This document shows positions 24,476 to 31,767 of a DNA stretch of 64,000 nucleotides, in pieces. Origin of the DNA: a virus. How positions within the stretch are numbered: the stretch's first letter is position 1; each line of letters begins with the position of its first letter. Position numbers and translations under genes: made by a program. The stretch covers positions 1-64,000 of the IMG/VR virus record IMGVR_UViG_3300034220_000029; one strand, given 5' to 3'. The notes beneath the pieces are model-generated. The model saw only the letters and a list, made by a program, of their open reading frames with translations, searched no databases and had not been told where the DNA came from.

Positions 24476-24928
24476 TCAGAAGTGGGCGAGAGCCTGCTGG
24501 GCCTGCCCGAGTTGGTGGATGGGTCGGTCGAGAACCGGGTGCTCCGGCACGCGGTACCAGCGCGCCCAATAGCTCATGGTGTCGATCCAGGCGTGGCCGT
24601 AGGCCTCGTACAGCGGCATCTGCATGTGAAGGTCCAGCTCAACGATGCGCTTGAGCACCGCGGGCGGTGGCAGGCCCATCAGCGACCGCACGAGGCGGCA
24701 GTCGGGGACCTGGCCAGCCAGCGCGATCTCGCCAGTCGCCGGCACGAACTGCACCGTCTGGAAGACCAGCGAGGTGAAGTTCGGGTCAGGCTGCTCGCCG
24801 GGGTACAGGCCGCAGGGCCTGGACATCCATGCGAGGTTCCAGGCCTCGCGGTCATGCTTGAGCAGCGGTGAGCTGAAGAGCCCAGTGACATCAGGCGGGG
24901 CGGGGGTGTAGAGGATGGTTTTACTCAT
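24476..24928 (-). CDS. Hypothetical protein (150 aa)
   Basis: A Trp/Tyr-rich soluble protein (AWIDTMSYWARWYRVPEHP) with no recognised motif. Its ATG overlaps the stop of the next gene upstream (ATGA at 24925-24928), placing it in the helicase operon. Confidence 0.65.
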   Translation of the reverse strand: MSKTILYTPAPPDVTGLFSSPLLKHDREAWNLAWMSRPCGLYPGEQPDPNFTSLVFQTVQFVPATGEIALAGQVPDCRLVRSLMGLPPPAVLKRIVELDLHMQMPLYEAYGHAWIDTMSYWARWYRVPEHPVLDRPIHQLGQAQQALAHF

Positions 24929-25221
24929 GCAGCTGCTGCCTGCGGGGCGTTGCCAATCAGCGTCTGGCCAAGGTGCACGATCTCGCCCATCTGGCCCCCG
25001 GTCTGCCGCAGGTCAAGCTTGACCCGAGCGACCTTGATCTCGGCGTTGAGTGAGTTGGAAATTGCGTCGAGGCCCTTGCCCATCGCCTCCACGTCGGTTG
25101 CACTGATCTCCTTGCGGGCCAACGCCAGAAGGCTGTTGCCCACGACCCTGCGAAGGTCGCCGAGCGTGGAGATTTGGTCGAGGTCCTGCAGACCTTCAAG
25201 GACTGTTTTTGATGGTTTCAT
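24925..25221 (-). CDS. Conserved phage protein (98 aa)
   Basis: An all-helical protein: LGDLRRVVGNSLLALARKEI and DVEAMGKGLDAISNSLNAEI, then KLDLRQTG. I recall this pattern from many phages, next to zinc-finger and replication genes, without a known function. It overlaps the zinc-finger gene by 26 bases. Confidence 0.7.
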   Translation of the reverse strand: MKPSKTVLEGLQDLDQISTLGDLRRVVGNSLLALARKEISATDVEAMGKGLDAISNSLNAEIKVARVKLDLRQTGGQMGEIVHLGQTLIGNAPQAAAA

Positions 25222-25780
25222 TCTTTGCTCTCTTCAGTTGTTTTGAAAGGCGGTGGATGGTGAGCTGCTCACGCTTCAAGTCAAGCAGCTCGGGGGTTAG
25301 CCGTGAGATTGGGATGCCCAGCCGTTGGGCAACGTAGGTGGGCTCCAGGGCCTGCCGGGCGCCCCAGGCTTTGAGGTCTGCCTCAGCGGGCTCAGGCCAG
25401 CCCGGGTGGGAGGCTTGCCACAGGGTGTAGGTGGCCTGGATGGCAACCTCCTCTGCTTCAGCCTTCACCCCGACGCAGCGACGGCATGTGTTCGCACCTT
25501 TGTAGAAGTGGCTGGGTTGCCGCCGCTCAGCGCACTCGGCGCAGACCTTGTAGAGCTTTTGGTGGCCCCGTGGTGACCTCTTAAATCCCCAGCGGGCCAG
25601 TTGCCTCCCCAAGGCCCTACTGGCTGCTGCACCCACGATGCGTGCGGCGGCGGAGGCTTGAACACGCGCCATGTCGTCAGCTAGCATCTGATCGAAGCAG
25701 CACGAGCACATCCACCACCCGAGGTAGTGCCTCCCCTGTTCAGTGGTCCCCCCGCAGCGAAGGCACTCATGGCTAGGCAC
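25196..25780 (-). CDS. Multi-zinc-finger phage protein (194 aa)
   Basis: Three CxxC-type pairs are seen (CLRCGGT; CSCCFDQ; CAECAERRQPSHFYKGANTC) with RCVGV. The C-terminal helix LEPTYVAQRLGIPISRLTPE is conserved among phages. It is probably a zinc-stabilised nucleic-acid-binding protein. It overlaps the ligase stop by 8 bases. Confidence 0.68.
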   Translation of the reverse strand: MPSHECLRCGGTTEQGRHYLGWWMCSCCFDQMLADDMARVQASAAARIVGAAASRALGRQLARWGFKRSPRGHQKLYKVCAECAERRQPSHFYKGANTCRRCVGVKAEAEEVAIQATYTLWQASHPGWPEPAEADLKAWGARQALEPTYVAQRLGIPISRLTPELLDLKREQLTIHRLSKQLKRAKNETIKNSP

Positions 25781-27122
25781 AGGCCGCCTCGAACTGGGCG
25801 ATCACCTCGGGCAAGGTGTCAGCTTCGTACTTGTCGTTGCGCAGCTCGACGAACCGCGGGTGGAACAGCGAGTGCTTGACGTTGCTTTCGGAAGGCAGCG
25901 ACACCTCGTTGGCGCGGACGCACATGATCTTGCCCAGTACCGAGTCACGGTTCTCGTGCAGGTACAGCTCCATCTCACGCTTGAAGCCCGACACAGCGAC
26001 CTCCAGCTCGCCATCGAGCGACTGGCAGACCACGGAGCCGAACGTGTCGGCAGTGCGCTTGCCGTCGGTGCCCTCGCGGAAGCCAGTGATCTTCAGATCG
26101 ACATCGACCTCCAGCTTGAACTTGACCTGGTCCTTGCTGTCACCGTCGCGCCAGATGGCGTCGGGGTGCTTGACCACGGTGCCTTCGAGCTTCTGGGCCA
26201 GGACCTGCCGGTAATGCTCCATTGCCTCGGCCTTGCTGAACACAAGGCGGGACTCGATGGCTTGGATGCGCGAACGGCCGGCGGTGGTGATGTGCCCCAG
26301 CAGCGTTTGATAACGCCCCTTGTACGGGAGCTTGCAGGAGCCCTTGACCACAGCGGCGGCCAGCGGGATCAAGTCCCACGCGTCGAAGCGAATGTCGTAG
26401 CCGACTGGAATTTCGCCATCGTTCTGCAGGCTGTTGAGCAAGCCGTTGCCCTCGGCGCGGCTCTGCAGCACCCCACCCTTCCAGACGGTCAGCTCGCCAT
26501 GGATTTGGGTGCCGCGCGGCGTCGTCCACTGCACGTCCTCGGCCAGCAGGTTCAACGCATCCCGGGGGAAGGTGTTGCCCTGCCGAGTGGTGATCAACAC
26601 ATTGCCGTCGCTGTCGTGGTCGATGCGGGCGAACATGCCGTTGGCCTTGAGCTGGCTGATGATGCCGACAGACCAATCCCACTTTTCGTAGTTGGAGTCC
26701 TTCGGCAGCGTGCACCGCATGTAAGCAAAGTCGGGGATCAGCCCGGGGAACGCGGCGTTGGTGATCGTCGTGCCGGCACCGCAGCGCAGGTCCTTCAGAA
26801 TGACGCGGCGCAGCAGCTCGCCAGAGTCAGGGCTCAGCTCGCGCAGCGAGAACCCAATCTGCTCATGGGCAGCGTTGCCGCCGATCCTGCGTGCTGCGAG
26901 GTCCGCCAACAGCTTGAATTCAGCCTCCTCCCACTCCGCGGTCCCAGACGTTGTCGGGGGCGGCAACTTTTTGATGTAGTAGTTGACGGTGGGGTCGAGG
27001 GCAAGCTTGACGATGCTCCGCTCGTATTCGGAGAACTGGGCGACGAGCGCCTGCTTGTCCTTCTTGCCCGGCGTCAAGGCGATGGCTTCGATTTTTGCAA
27101 AGAGCAGGTTAGTGGAATCCAT
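25773..27122 (-). CDS. lig: ATP-dependent DNA ligase with altered motif I
   Basis: The 449-residue protein has nucleotidyltransferase motifs: QLKANG (motif I, adenylated Lys159), HGELTV (III), EGTVVKHP (IV), KFKLEVDVDLKI (V) and an OB domain, like phage T4-type ligases. Motif I reads KANG rather than the usual KxDG, so Asn161 replaces the normal Asp. The start at 27122 follows CAGGACAACCC. It overlaps the upstream stop by 14 bases. The dispersed motif (26947-26959) encodes Pro-Thr-Thr. Confidence 0.88.
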   Translation of the reverse strand: MDSTNLLFAKIEAIALTPGKKDKQALVAQFSEYERSIVKLALDPTVNYYIKKLPPPTTSGTAEWEEAEFKLLADLAARRIGGNAAHEQIGFSLRELSPDSGELLRRVILKDLRCGAGTTITNAAFPGLIPDFAYMRCTLPKDSNYEKWDWSVGIISQLKANGMFARIDHDSDGNVLITTRQGNTFPRDALNLLAEDVQWTTPRGTQIHGELTVWKGGVLQSRAEGNGLLNSLQNDGEIPVGYDIRFDAWDLIPLAAAVVKGSCKLPYKGRYQTLLGHITTAGRSRIQAIESRLVFSKAEAMEHYRQVLAQKLEGTVVKHPDAIWRDGDSKDQVKFKLEVDVDLKITGFREGTDGKRTADTFGSVVCQSLDGELEVAVSGFKREMELYLHENRDSVLGKIMCVRANEVSLPSESNVKHSLFHPRFVELRNDKYEADTLPEVIAQFEAACA

Positions 27123-27510
27123 GGGTTGTCCTGTGAGTGATGTGATCAATGAAGTCGTCCATGTCGAGGTTTTCGGTTGGACGCCAAGGCGTGTGGAGGC
27201 CGTCGAGGTACTCCTCGACTTCTCCGCAAAGGTTTTCCGCGGCGGCTACCACGGTGGCGGTGTTCGACCAGAACCGACGCCACAGCACCGGCCCTTGGTT
27301 GCCGATGTTTTCGTATGCGTAGATCAGATAAACGCCGCCCTCGAACTCGGCGTAGCCGAGCATGATCTGCAGATTGCCCGCCTTTGCTGAGAAGCCGTTG
27401 GTGTTGTTCAGGGCGACCTTCCCCTCCCAGGCGAACTGGTCGGGTCGCAGCTCCGGAACTTCAGGCTGTACTTCGGCAACGCCGGGTTGTAGTTCGGCAA
27501 CTTCGCTCAT
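27109..27510 (-). CDS. Hypothetical protein (133 aa)
   Basis: The N-terminus holds a short Pro/Glu/Val repeat (VAELQPGVAEVQPEVPEL), followed by a compact acidic domain. It has ATGA coupling with the gene upstream. No family is recognised. Confidence 0.62.
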   Translation of the reverse strand: MSEVAELQPGVAEVQPEVPELRPDQFAWEGKVALNNTNGFSAKAGNLQIMLGYAEFEGGVYLIYAYENIGNQGPVLWRRFWSNTATVVAAAENLCGEVEEYLDGLHTPWRPTENLDMDDFIDHITHRTTHGFH

Positions 27511-27827
27511 CGCTGTGCCCCGGTGACTCGTCCGCCGGGCATGAGGTGTAGCTTGCCGAGTGATCTCTGGGCTGCCGGCACGGCATGGGCCCTGAGGTGT
27601 GCGCCAATCCCAAGCGACGCCAGCTCGTGGCGCCCAAGGTGTTGTGCGATTTCCATGTCAATTCCGTGAACGGCAACGATGTGGCCCTCCACAAAGTTAT
27701 CGCCACGGGCTGTTGCGTTAACAACTGCTCCGTCGATTTTGATGCCCGCTGTCCCCGGGTTGAATGGATCAAGGATGATCCATGAACCTGCGCGCCATTC
27801 GATCTTAAATTTCTGGTTTGTTTTCAA
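27507..27827 (-). CDS. Hypothetical protein (106 aa)
   Basis: Begins MKTNQKFKIEWRAGSWIILD and has a beta-rich central part (GHIVAVHGIDMEIAQH); no recognised domain. It is the first gene after a terminator and probably the head of the ligase-to-excisionase segment. Confidence 0.6.
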   Translation of the reverse strand: MKTNQKFKIEWRAGSWIILDPFNPGTAGIKIDGAVVNATARGDNFVEGHIVAVHGIDMEIAQHLGRHELASLGIGAHLRAHAVPAAQRSLGKLHLMPGGRVTGAQR

Positions 27828-27850
27828 GGTGTACTCTTCGTAAGAAGGTG

Positions 27851-27922
27851 ACGGGCCGTCAAAAGTCAGCCCGTAGGGATTGGAAAAATCAAAAGTTTTC
27901 CGGGCAGTCCCCTACCGCCCGG
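27851..27922 (-). terminator. Two tandem hairpins with U-run
   Basis: Read leftward, CCGGGC/GCCCGG (27900-27905 with 27917-27922) is followed by AAAACTTTTGATTTTT. A second stem ACGGGC/GCCCGT (27851-27856 with 27869-27874) comes next. This is the clearest intrinsic terminator of the leftward arm. It separates the accessory block (above 27.9 kb) from the replication block. Confidence 0.75.
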
Positions 27923-27927
27923 TCCAC

Positions 27928-28836
27928 TTACAGGTGGCTAAAGGCGGTCACTTCTTCGCACGCAGGGTCTTCGCCCTCCGGCGTGTAGACCAAATACAGT
28001 TTGTTGTCCGCAACGATCGTGCAGACCTCGTGGAGCGCACTGAGCTTCGTGGTGGCAGCAACGAGGCGCTCGTCTGCTGTCAGCGCTGCATCAAGTTCCA
28101 ACCACTCGATGTCAGAGCAGGGCACGGACCACGGATCAGGCGTCGGCGCGTCGTCGGAGGCGCAATCGACCCGGCTGCCCTGGAAGTCCCAGTAGTGCTC
28201 CCCAGCGCCGACGCTCTGGACTCTCGCCAGGTCAAGCGCCTCGTAGTATTCGCGGGACAGTTTGAAGCACTTCGGGGCGGTGTAGCCGCCGCGAACATCG
28301 CATCCGCCGTGGACGCTGACGATCAGGTGGGAAGGCTCGTGGCTGTCCTCGAGGTAGAGCTGCACGTACTGCAGCACCTGCGAGCAGTCCCAGTTGTCCG
28401 GGTCGTTGTACGTGTTGATCACGTTAGGCGCGGCCTCGTAGCGGCCTTCGTTGTGCTCGTGCTCGGCGAACATCTCCTGGATGCCCAGCCACGACTCGTC
28501 TTCGAGGCCCTCGTTCGCAACATAGGCGTCGAGCCGCTGCTGCATCACGGCGTCGAACTCCAAGCAGCCCACCATCCAGTGGTACAGGCTGATGGTGGCC
28601 AACATCTCGGGCCGGGGGACATGCTCAGGCTTGTCCTCGTAGCGCCAGGTGCTCCAGCGGCACGTCACTTCAGGCTGGTCGGCGAGTGACTTGCCGGCAT
28701 TGCGCGACCAGTTCCTGCCGTAGTGGTCGCCGCTGTCGCACAGGCCGCGGCCGGTGTTCTCTTTGAGCATCTCCTCGACTATCTGGGCCGTGGTGACCCC
28801 GGTGTAGTCGCGAGTCTTGATCTCGGTTTCTGTCAT
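27928..28836 (-). CDS. Conserved phage protein of unknown function (302 aa)
   Basis: The N-terminal segment MLKENTGRGLCDSGDHYGRN is a pattern I recall from many large phages. The protein is acidic, with a DVRGGYTAPKCFKL block and no membrane segment. It has its own leader hairpin and probable promoter. Function unknown. Confidence 0.72.
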   Translation of the reverse strand: MTETEIKTRDYTGVTTAQIVEEMLKENTGRGLCDSGDHYGRNWSRNAGKSLADQPEVTCRWSTWRYEDKPEHVPRPEMLATISLYHWMVGCLEFDAVMQQRLDAYVANEGLEDESWLGIQEMFAEHEHNEGRYEAAPNVINTYNDPDNWDCSQVLQYVQLYLEDSHEPSHLIVSVHGGCDVRGGYTAPKCFKLSREYYEALDLARVQSVGAGEHYWDFQGSRVDCASDDAPTPDPWSVPCSDIEWLELDAALTADERLVAATTKLSALHEVCTIVADNKLYLVYTPEGEDPACEEVTAFSHL

Positions 28837-28852
28837 GTGAACTCCAAAAATT

Positions 28853-28865
28853 CCGCAAAGCGCGG
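28853..28865 (-). promoter_or_regulatory. Leader hairpin (CCGC-GCTTT-GCGG) before SD
   Basis: A four-pair stem with a five-base loop GCTTT, then TTTTTGGAGTTCAC and the ATG at 28836. It is one member of a family of near-identical leaders in the accessory block. Confidence 0.65.
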
Positions 28866-28870
28866 TTGAT

Positions 28871-28909
28871 GGGACCCATTCCTTAAATAGGTCCCGGGGT
28901 GCCTGTCAA
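28871..28909 (-). promoter_or_regulatory. Probable leftward promoter with overlapping inverted repeat
   Basis: On the minus strand TTGACA (28904-28909) is followed 16-17 bases later by TTTAAG/TTAAGG. The -10 area is enclosed by GGGACC/GGTCCC arms (28871-28876, 28890-28895), a possible operator. A degenerate motif copy (GTTGTCGGTT, 28912-28921) lies just upstream. Confidence 0.45.
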
Positions 28910-29202
28910 GTGTTGTCGGTTTGCCTTTCCATCTGCTTGTCGATCCGGGCCCTCAGCTCCCGCAGCTCACCAGTCATGCGACCCTGCGCCTGGCGGTAGT
29001 CGTCGATGGTTTCGTCGCGCTCGTCGATGATTGCCTTCTGGTGGTCCATGAAGTTCAGCGCGGCGTGCCAGACCTTGCTGCCGATCAGCTCCTGAGTCAT
29101 GGCAGGCCAGGGCTCACCGTGGCGCAGTGCCTCGACCTGCATGGTGGTGTCGTCACGGATGAAGACGTACTTGCCTTCGCAAAATTCGTAGCGTGTTTTC
29201 AT
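28906..29202 (-). CDS. Hypothetical protein (98 aa)
   Basis: Starts MKTRYEFCEGKYVFIRDD; the C-terminal 50 residues form a highly charged helix (IIDERDETIDDYRQAQ), likely coiled coil. ATGA coupling with the gene upstream. No family is recognised. Confidence 0.62.
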   Translation of the reverse strand: MKTRYEFCEGKYVFIRDDTTMQVEALRHGEPWPAMTQELIGSKVWHAALNFMDHQKAIIDERDETIDDYRQAQGRMTGELRELRARIDKQMERQTDNT

Positions 29203-29438
29203 GGGAATCCTGGGAAAGGGCCGTCGACGATTTCTACCGTTGTGTCCATCGATTCGACCGAGCCAATGATCTCGACGGACGGCTCAAGCTTGAGCAGCCC
29301 TTCGTTGTGGGCGTCAAGCAGTTGCTCGACGTACTGCTGCTGATCCTCGTCAGCGACGTTGTCGGGGATGGGTATGTGGAAGCGCTCGCGCTCCCACACC
29401 GCCTGGATGCGGTCGACGGTGTAGAGGCGGGCTGTCAA
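29199..29438 (-). CDS. Hypothetical protein (79 aa, TTG start)
   Basis: The start is TTG at 29438, behind GAGGAG at five bases, right after the stop of the upstream gene; longer open frames overlap that gene. It has DRIQAVWERERFHIPIPDN and an acidic C-terminus. The motif at 29355-29367 encodes Pro-Asp-Asn-Val. Confidence 0.58.
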   Translation of the reverse strand: MTARLYTVDRIQAVWERERFHIPIPDNVADEDQQQYVEQLLDAHNEGLLKLEPSVEIIGSVESMDTTVEIVDGPFPGFP

Positions 29439-29439
29439 T

Positions 29440-29895
29440 TCAGCTCCTCGCCAGGTAGGTGACGCCAGCGAACTCGACCTCGCTGTAGTCGGCCTTGATG
29501 TTGTCGGCGGTAGCGTCCCAGTCAATGACGAGGTAGTTGGGCAGGTCCTGCGGGAGATCGCCGATTTCCTTCAGCAGCTCTTGCGTGTACTCGACGAAGT
29601 GGTCCTCGCGGATCAGTGTGGCGCCGTGTTCCCAGTCGGAGACGTTCGATTGGGCCTCGTCAGCCAGGCCCTGCAGTTTCAGGAACTCTTCGGCTTCCTC
29701 GTTCAGGATGTGGCTTGAATCGTCTGCAACGTGCTGCAGCCAGTCGTCGTAGCTGAGCTGGTTCTTCTCGTCAACGCCCTCGTTGTCGGGGAGTTCGCCG
29801 TACGCATCTTCGAGCTCGCTATCGAGCTCCTCCATGCGGGCGATGACATCCCGGCTGTCAATGATTTGGTCAAATTCATTTACTTCTCGTGCCAT
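29440..29895 (-). CDS. Conserved acidic phage protein (151 aa)
   Basis: FDQIIDSRDVIARMEELDSE and the C-terminal IDWDATADNIKADYSEVEF are conserved in many phages and plasmids as I recall; the strong acidity recalls DNA-mimic antirestriction proteins, but this is inference. Start ATG at 29895 follows GGAGGCCAAC. The motif copy at 29782-29791 encodes Leu-Pro-Asp-Asn. Confidence 0.68.
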   Translation of the reverse strand: MAREVNEFDQIIDSRDVIARMEELDSELEDAYGELPDNEGVDEKNQLSYDDWLQHVADDSSHILNEEAEEFLKLQGLADEAQSNVSDWEHGATLIREDHFVEYTQELLKEIGDLPQDLPNYLVIDWDATADNIKADYSEVEFAGVTYLARS

Positions 29896-29912
29896 GTTGG
29901 CCTCCAAAAATT

Positions 29913-29927
29913 GCCGCAAAGTGCAGC
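29913..29927 (-). promoter_or_regulatory. Leader hairpin (GCTGC-ACTTT-GCGGC) before SD
   Basis: A five-pair stem (one G-U) with loop ACTTT, followed by AATTTTTGGAGGCCAAC and ATG at 29895. It belongs to the same leader family as at 28853 and 33178. Confidence 0.65.
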
Positions 29928-29936
29928 GGGGTTAAA

Positions 29937-30068
29937 TCAGTCGCAGCTGCCGCCCTCGGTGTCCTCGGGCTTGACGCGGTTGAATTCCGATGCGGGCAGG
30001 TGCCCACATTCCATGCCATAGAAATATTCCACGGCGGCCGGCGGAGGGCTTGCCGGCGACTCAGTCAT
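29937..30068 (-). CDS. Small protein (43 aa)
   Basis: The peptide MTESPASPPPAAVEYFYGME, then CGHLPASEFNRVK, has two cysteines and a Pro-rich start. The start overlaps the stop of the gene upstream (30061-30068), which supports translation. No family is recognised. Confidence 0.5.
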   Translation of the reverse strand: MTESPASPPPAAVEYFYGMECGHLPASEFNRVKPEDTEGGSCD

Positions 30069-30294
30069 TGGTTTTTCTTCCTTGACCATTTGAGATTTCC
30101 TTCAGGCGGTTGTGCGCCCACTGGACCCCTTCAAAGAGGCCGGCGCTTCGGTGAATGACTTGCCCTCGGCGCTTGATTGCGATGAGGGACTCAGGTGTCG
30201 GCTCATACTCAAGGTGGTACGGCCCCACGATGCAGGCCCGCTGCGAGGCCTGCTCGTCGACTTGCGGCGGTGCTTCAAGTTCGAGGGTAGTCAA
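30061..30294 (-). CDS. Hypothetical protein (77 aa, TTG start)
   Basis: The TTG start overlaps the preceding stop as TTGA (30291-30294), with GGAAGGGG upstream. A compact domain (CIVGPYHLEYEPTPESLIAI) is followed by HRSAGLFEGVQWAHNRLKEI. No family is recognised. Confidence 0.58.
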   Translation of the reverse strand: MTTLELEAPPQVDEQASQRACIVGPYHLEYEPTPESLIAIKRRGQVIHRSAGLFEGVQWAHNRLKEISNGQGRKTND

Positions 30295-31439
30295 GGCGTC
30301 TTCACCCCTTCCTTGAGGGCAGCCACAGCTGGGTTGAAGAACTCCGACTCCAGCGCTTCCATCGCATCGTCGGAGCCGATGAAATTCCAGCAGCTGTCGT
30401 GGTCGTCGCGCGGAATCCAGCCGATGCCGTCGCCGTCCCCAGTCACGTCTGGGTCGAGGTCGAACACCTCGACGACGCAGCCGTAGACGTCGCCGCTGCA
30501 CCACTTTGCATACTCGCTGCAGACGGACTCTGCATACTCTTCCGCTGCACGGCGCAGGTCAGACTCGTCGGTGGGCGGATACTCGTTCGCAATATGCAAA
30601 CGGCATACGCCCCAGCTGCCCCGGAAGACTTCCACCTCGCCATGAAAGACACCGTAGACGCTGTCGGGGTGAGGCGTCACCTGCCTCATCGAGATGCCCG
30701 GCGGGTACGGCGTCAGGTTGTCGATGGCGCCCTTGTCTGCCACCCACACCGCGTTGGGGAGGTCGTTGTGGTCACCGTCCCAGTCATGCAGGGAGATGCT
30801 CGTCTCGCCGCGGCCGTCGCTGTAGTGCATCGGGATCACGTAGGGGCCGACGATCTGCCTCCAGTAAACCGTGTAGAGCTGGATCGCCCGCTCCTGTATC
30901 GGGTCCCAGAACACGCCGTTCGGGTCCTCGAGGTCTTGCCACAGCTCGTTGCGGTGAGCGACGAGCGCCTGATCAAGCGTCTCGCCCTCTTCAAGTTCGA
31001 GGTCACGGACCTCAAGCCAGTTGCCGAACAACTCGAAGTCCCCCTCGACCTTGGCAAGCCACTCAAGGGCGGCGATGTCGCGCAGGCAGTGGCTCGCCAC
31101 CTGTAGACCGCGGTGCCCGATGTAGGGGTCACACGCAAACAGGTGGTCGATGTCGGGTTGGTCGTAGCTGTCAACACGTAGTGCCCGCCGCAGCTCCGAC
31201 TCGTCGTCAGTGATGACGCCCTCGTTGTGGGTGTACAGGTCGCCTTGGCAATCGCCGTCGGTCATCGGGTTGCCACTGCCGTCGTTATCCTGGACCAGGT
31301 ACGCGATGACGAGATGGTCGCCGACGCGCTCGGCCATCATGTTGTCTTCGGAGACCGGCTCGAAGGTCAGGGGTACTTCGACGCCCTCGACCTCGACACT
31401 GTGCGTGGTGCGGGTTCGGGTTCGTGTTCTCAGGTGCAT
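30291..31439 (-). CDS. Large acidic phage protein (382 aa)
   Basis: An Arg/Thr repeat at the very start (LRTRTRTRT) precedes a long acidic protein with WVADKGAIDNLTPYPPGISM and a DLDPDVTGDGDG stretch resembling a calcium-binding loop. It shares an overall style with the 302-residue protein at 27928. A degenerate motif copy (GACGCTGTCGGGG, 30657-30669) lies inside. Confidence 0.68.
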   Translation of the reverse strand: MHLRTRTRTRTTHSVEVEGVEVPLTFEPVSEDNMMAERVGDHLVIAYLVQDNDGSGNPMTDGDCQGDLYTHNEGVITDDESELRRALRVDSYDQPDIDHLFACDPYIGHRGLQVASHCLRDIAALEWLAKVEGDFELFGNWLEVRDLELEEGETLDQALVAHRNELWQDLEDPNGVFWDPIQERAIQLYTVYWRQIVGPYVIPMHYSDGRGETSISLHDWDGDHNDLPNAVWVADKGAIDNLTPYPPGISMRQVTPHPDSVYGVFHGEVEVFRGSWGVCRLHIANEYPPTDESDLRRAAEEYAESVCSEYAKWCSGDVYGCVVEVFDLDPDVTGDGDGIGWIPRDDHDSCWNFIGSDDAMEALESEFFNPAVAALKEGVKTP

Positions 31440-31450
31440 GGCGGCTCCAG

Positions 31451-31747
31451 TTAAACGCTGAAGCGTGGTGAGAAGAGGTTGGTCATGTGCCCAGTGCTGC
31501 GGTCGATGCGGTTGCAGATGCCTGCAACGTCGTGGGCGAAGTTGAAGCCGTCAGCATCGAGCAGCTGCTGCAGCTTCAACGGGTTGCCGTTGGCGTGGCA
31601 TGCCGTGATGTCCATCTGCATGCCCAGGACGTCGGTGAAGCCGCTGTCGGGGAACTCCTTCATGAAGCGTTGGACGATCTGGTCGATGAGGGCGGAGTCG
31701 GCGGGGCAGACTCGGAAGGAAACTCGTTCTTTGCGTGCGGTGGTCAT
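31451..31747 (-). CDS. Conserved phage protein (98 aa)
   Basis: Starts MTTARKERVSFRVCPADSAL behind AAGGACCACAC; the first 30 residues look like a ribbon-helix-helix-type segment, then QLLDADGFNFAHDVAGICNR, a pattern I recall from other phages. It might bind DNA. Confidence 0.62.
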   Translation of the reverse strand: MTTARKERVSFRVCPADSALIDQIVQRFMKEFPDSGFTDVLGMQMDITACHANGNPLKLQQLLDADGFNFAHDVAGICNRIDRSTGHMTNLFSPRFSV

Positions 31748-31767
31748 GTGTGGTCCTTGGTAATGAA

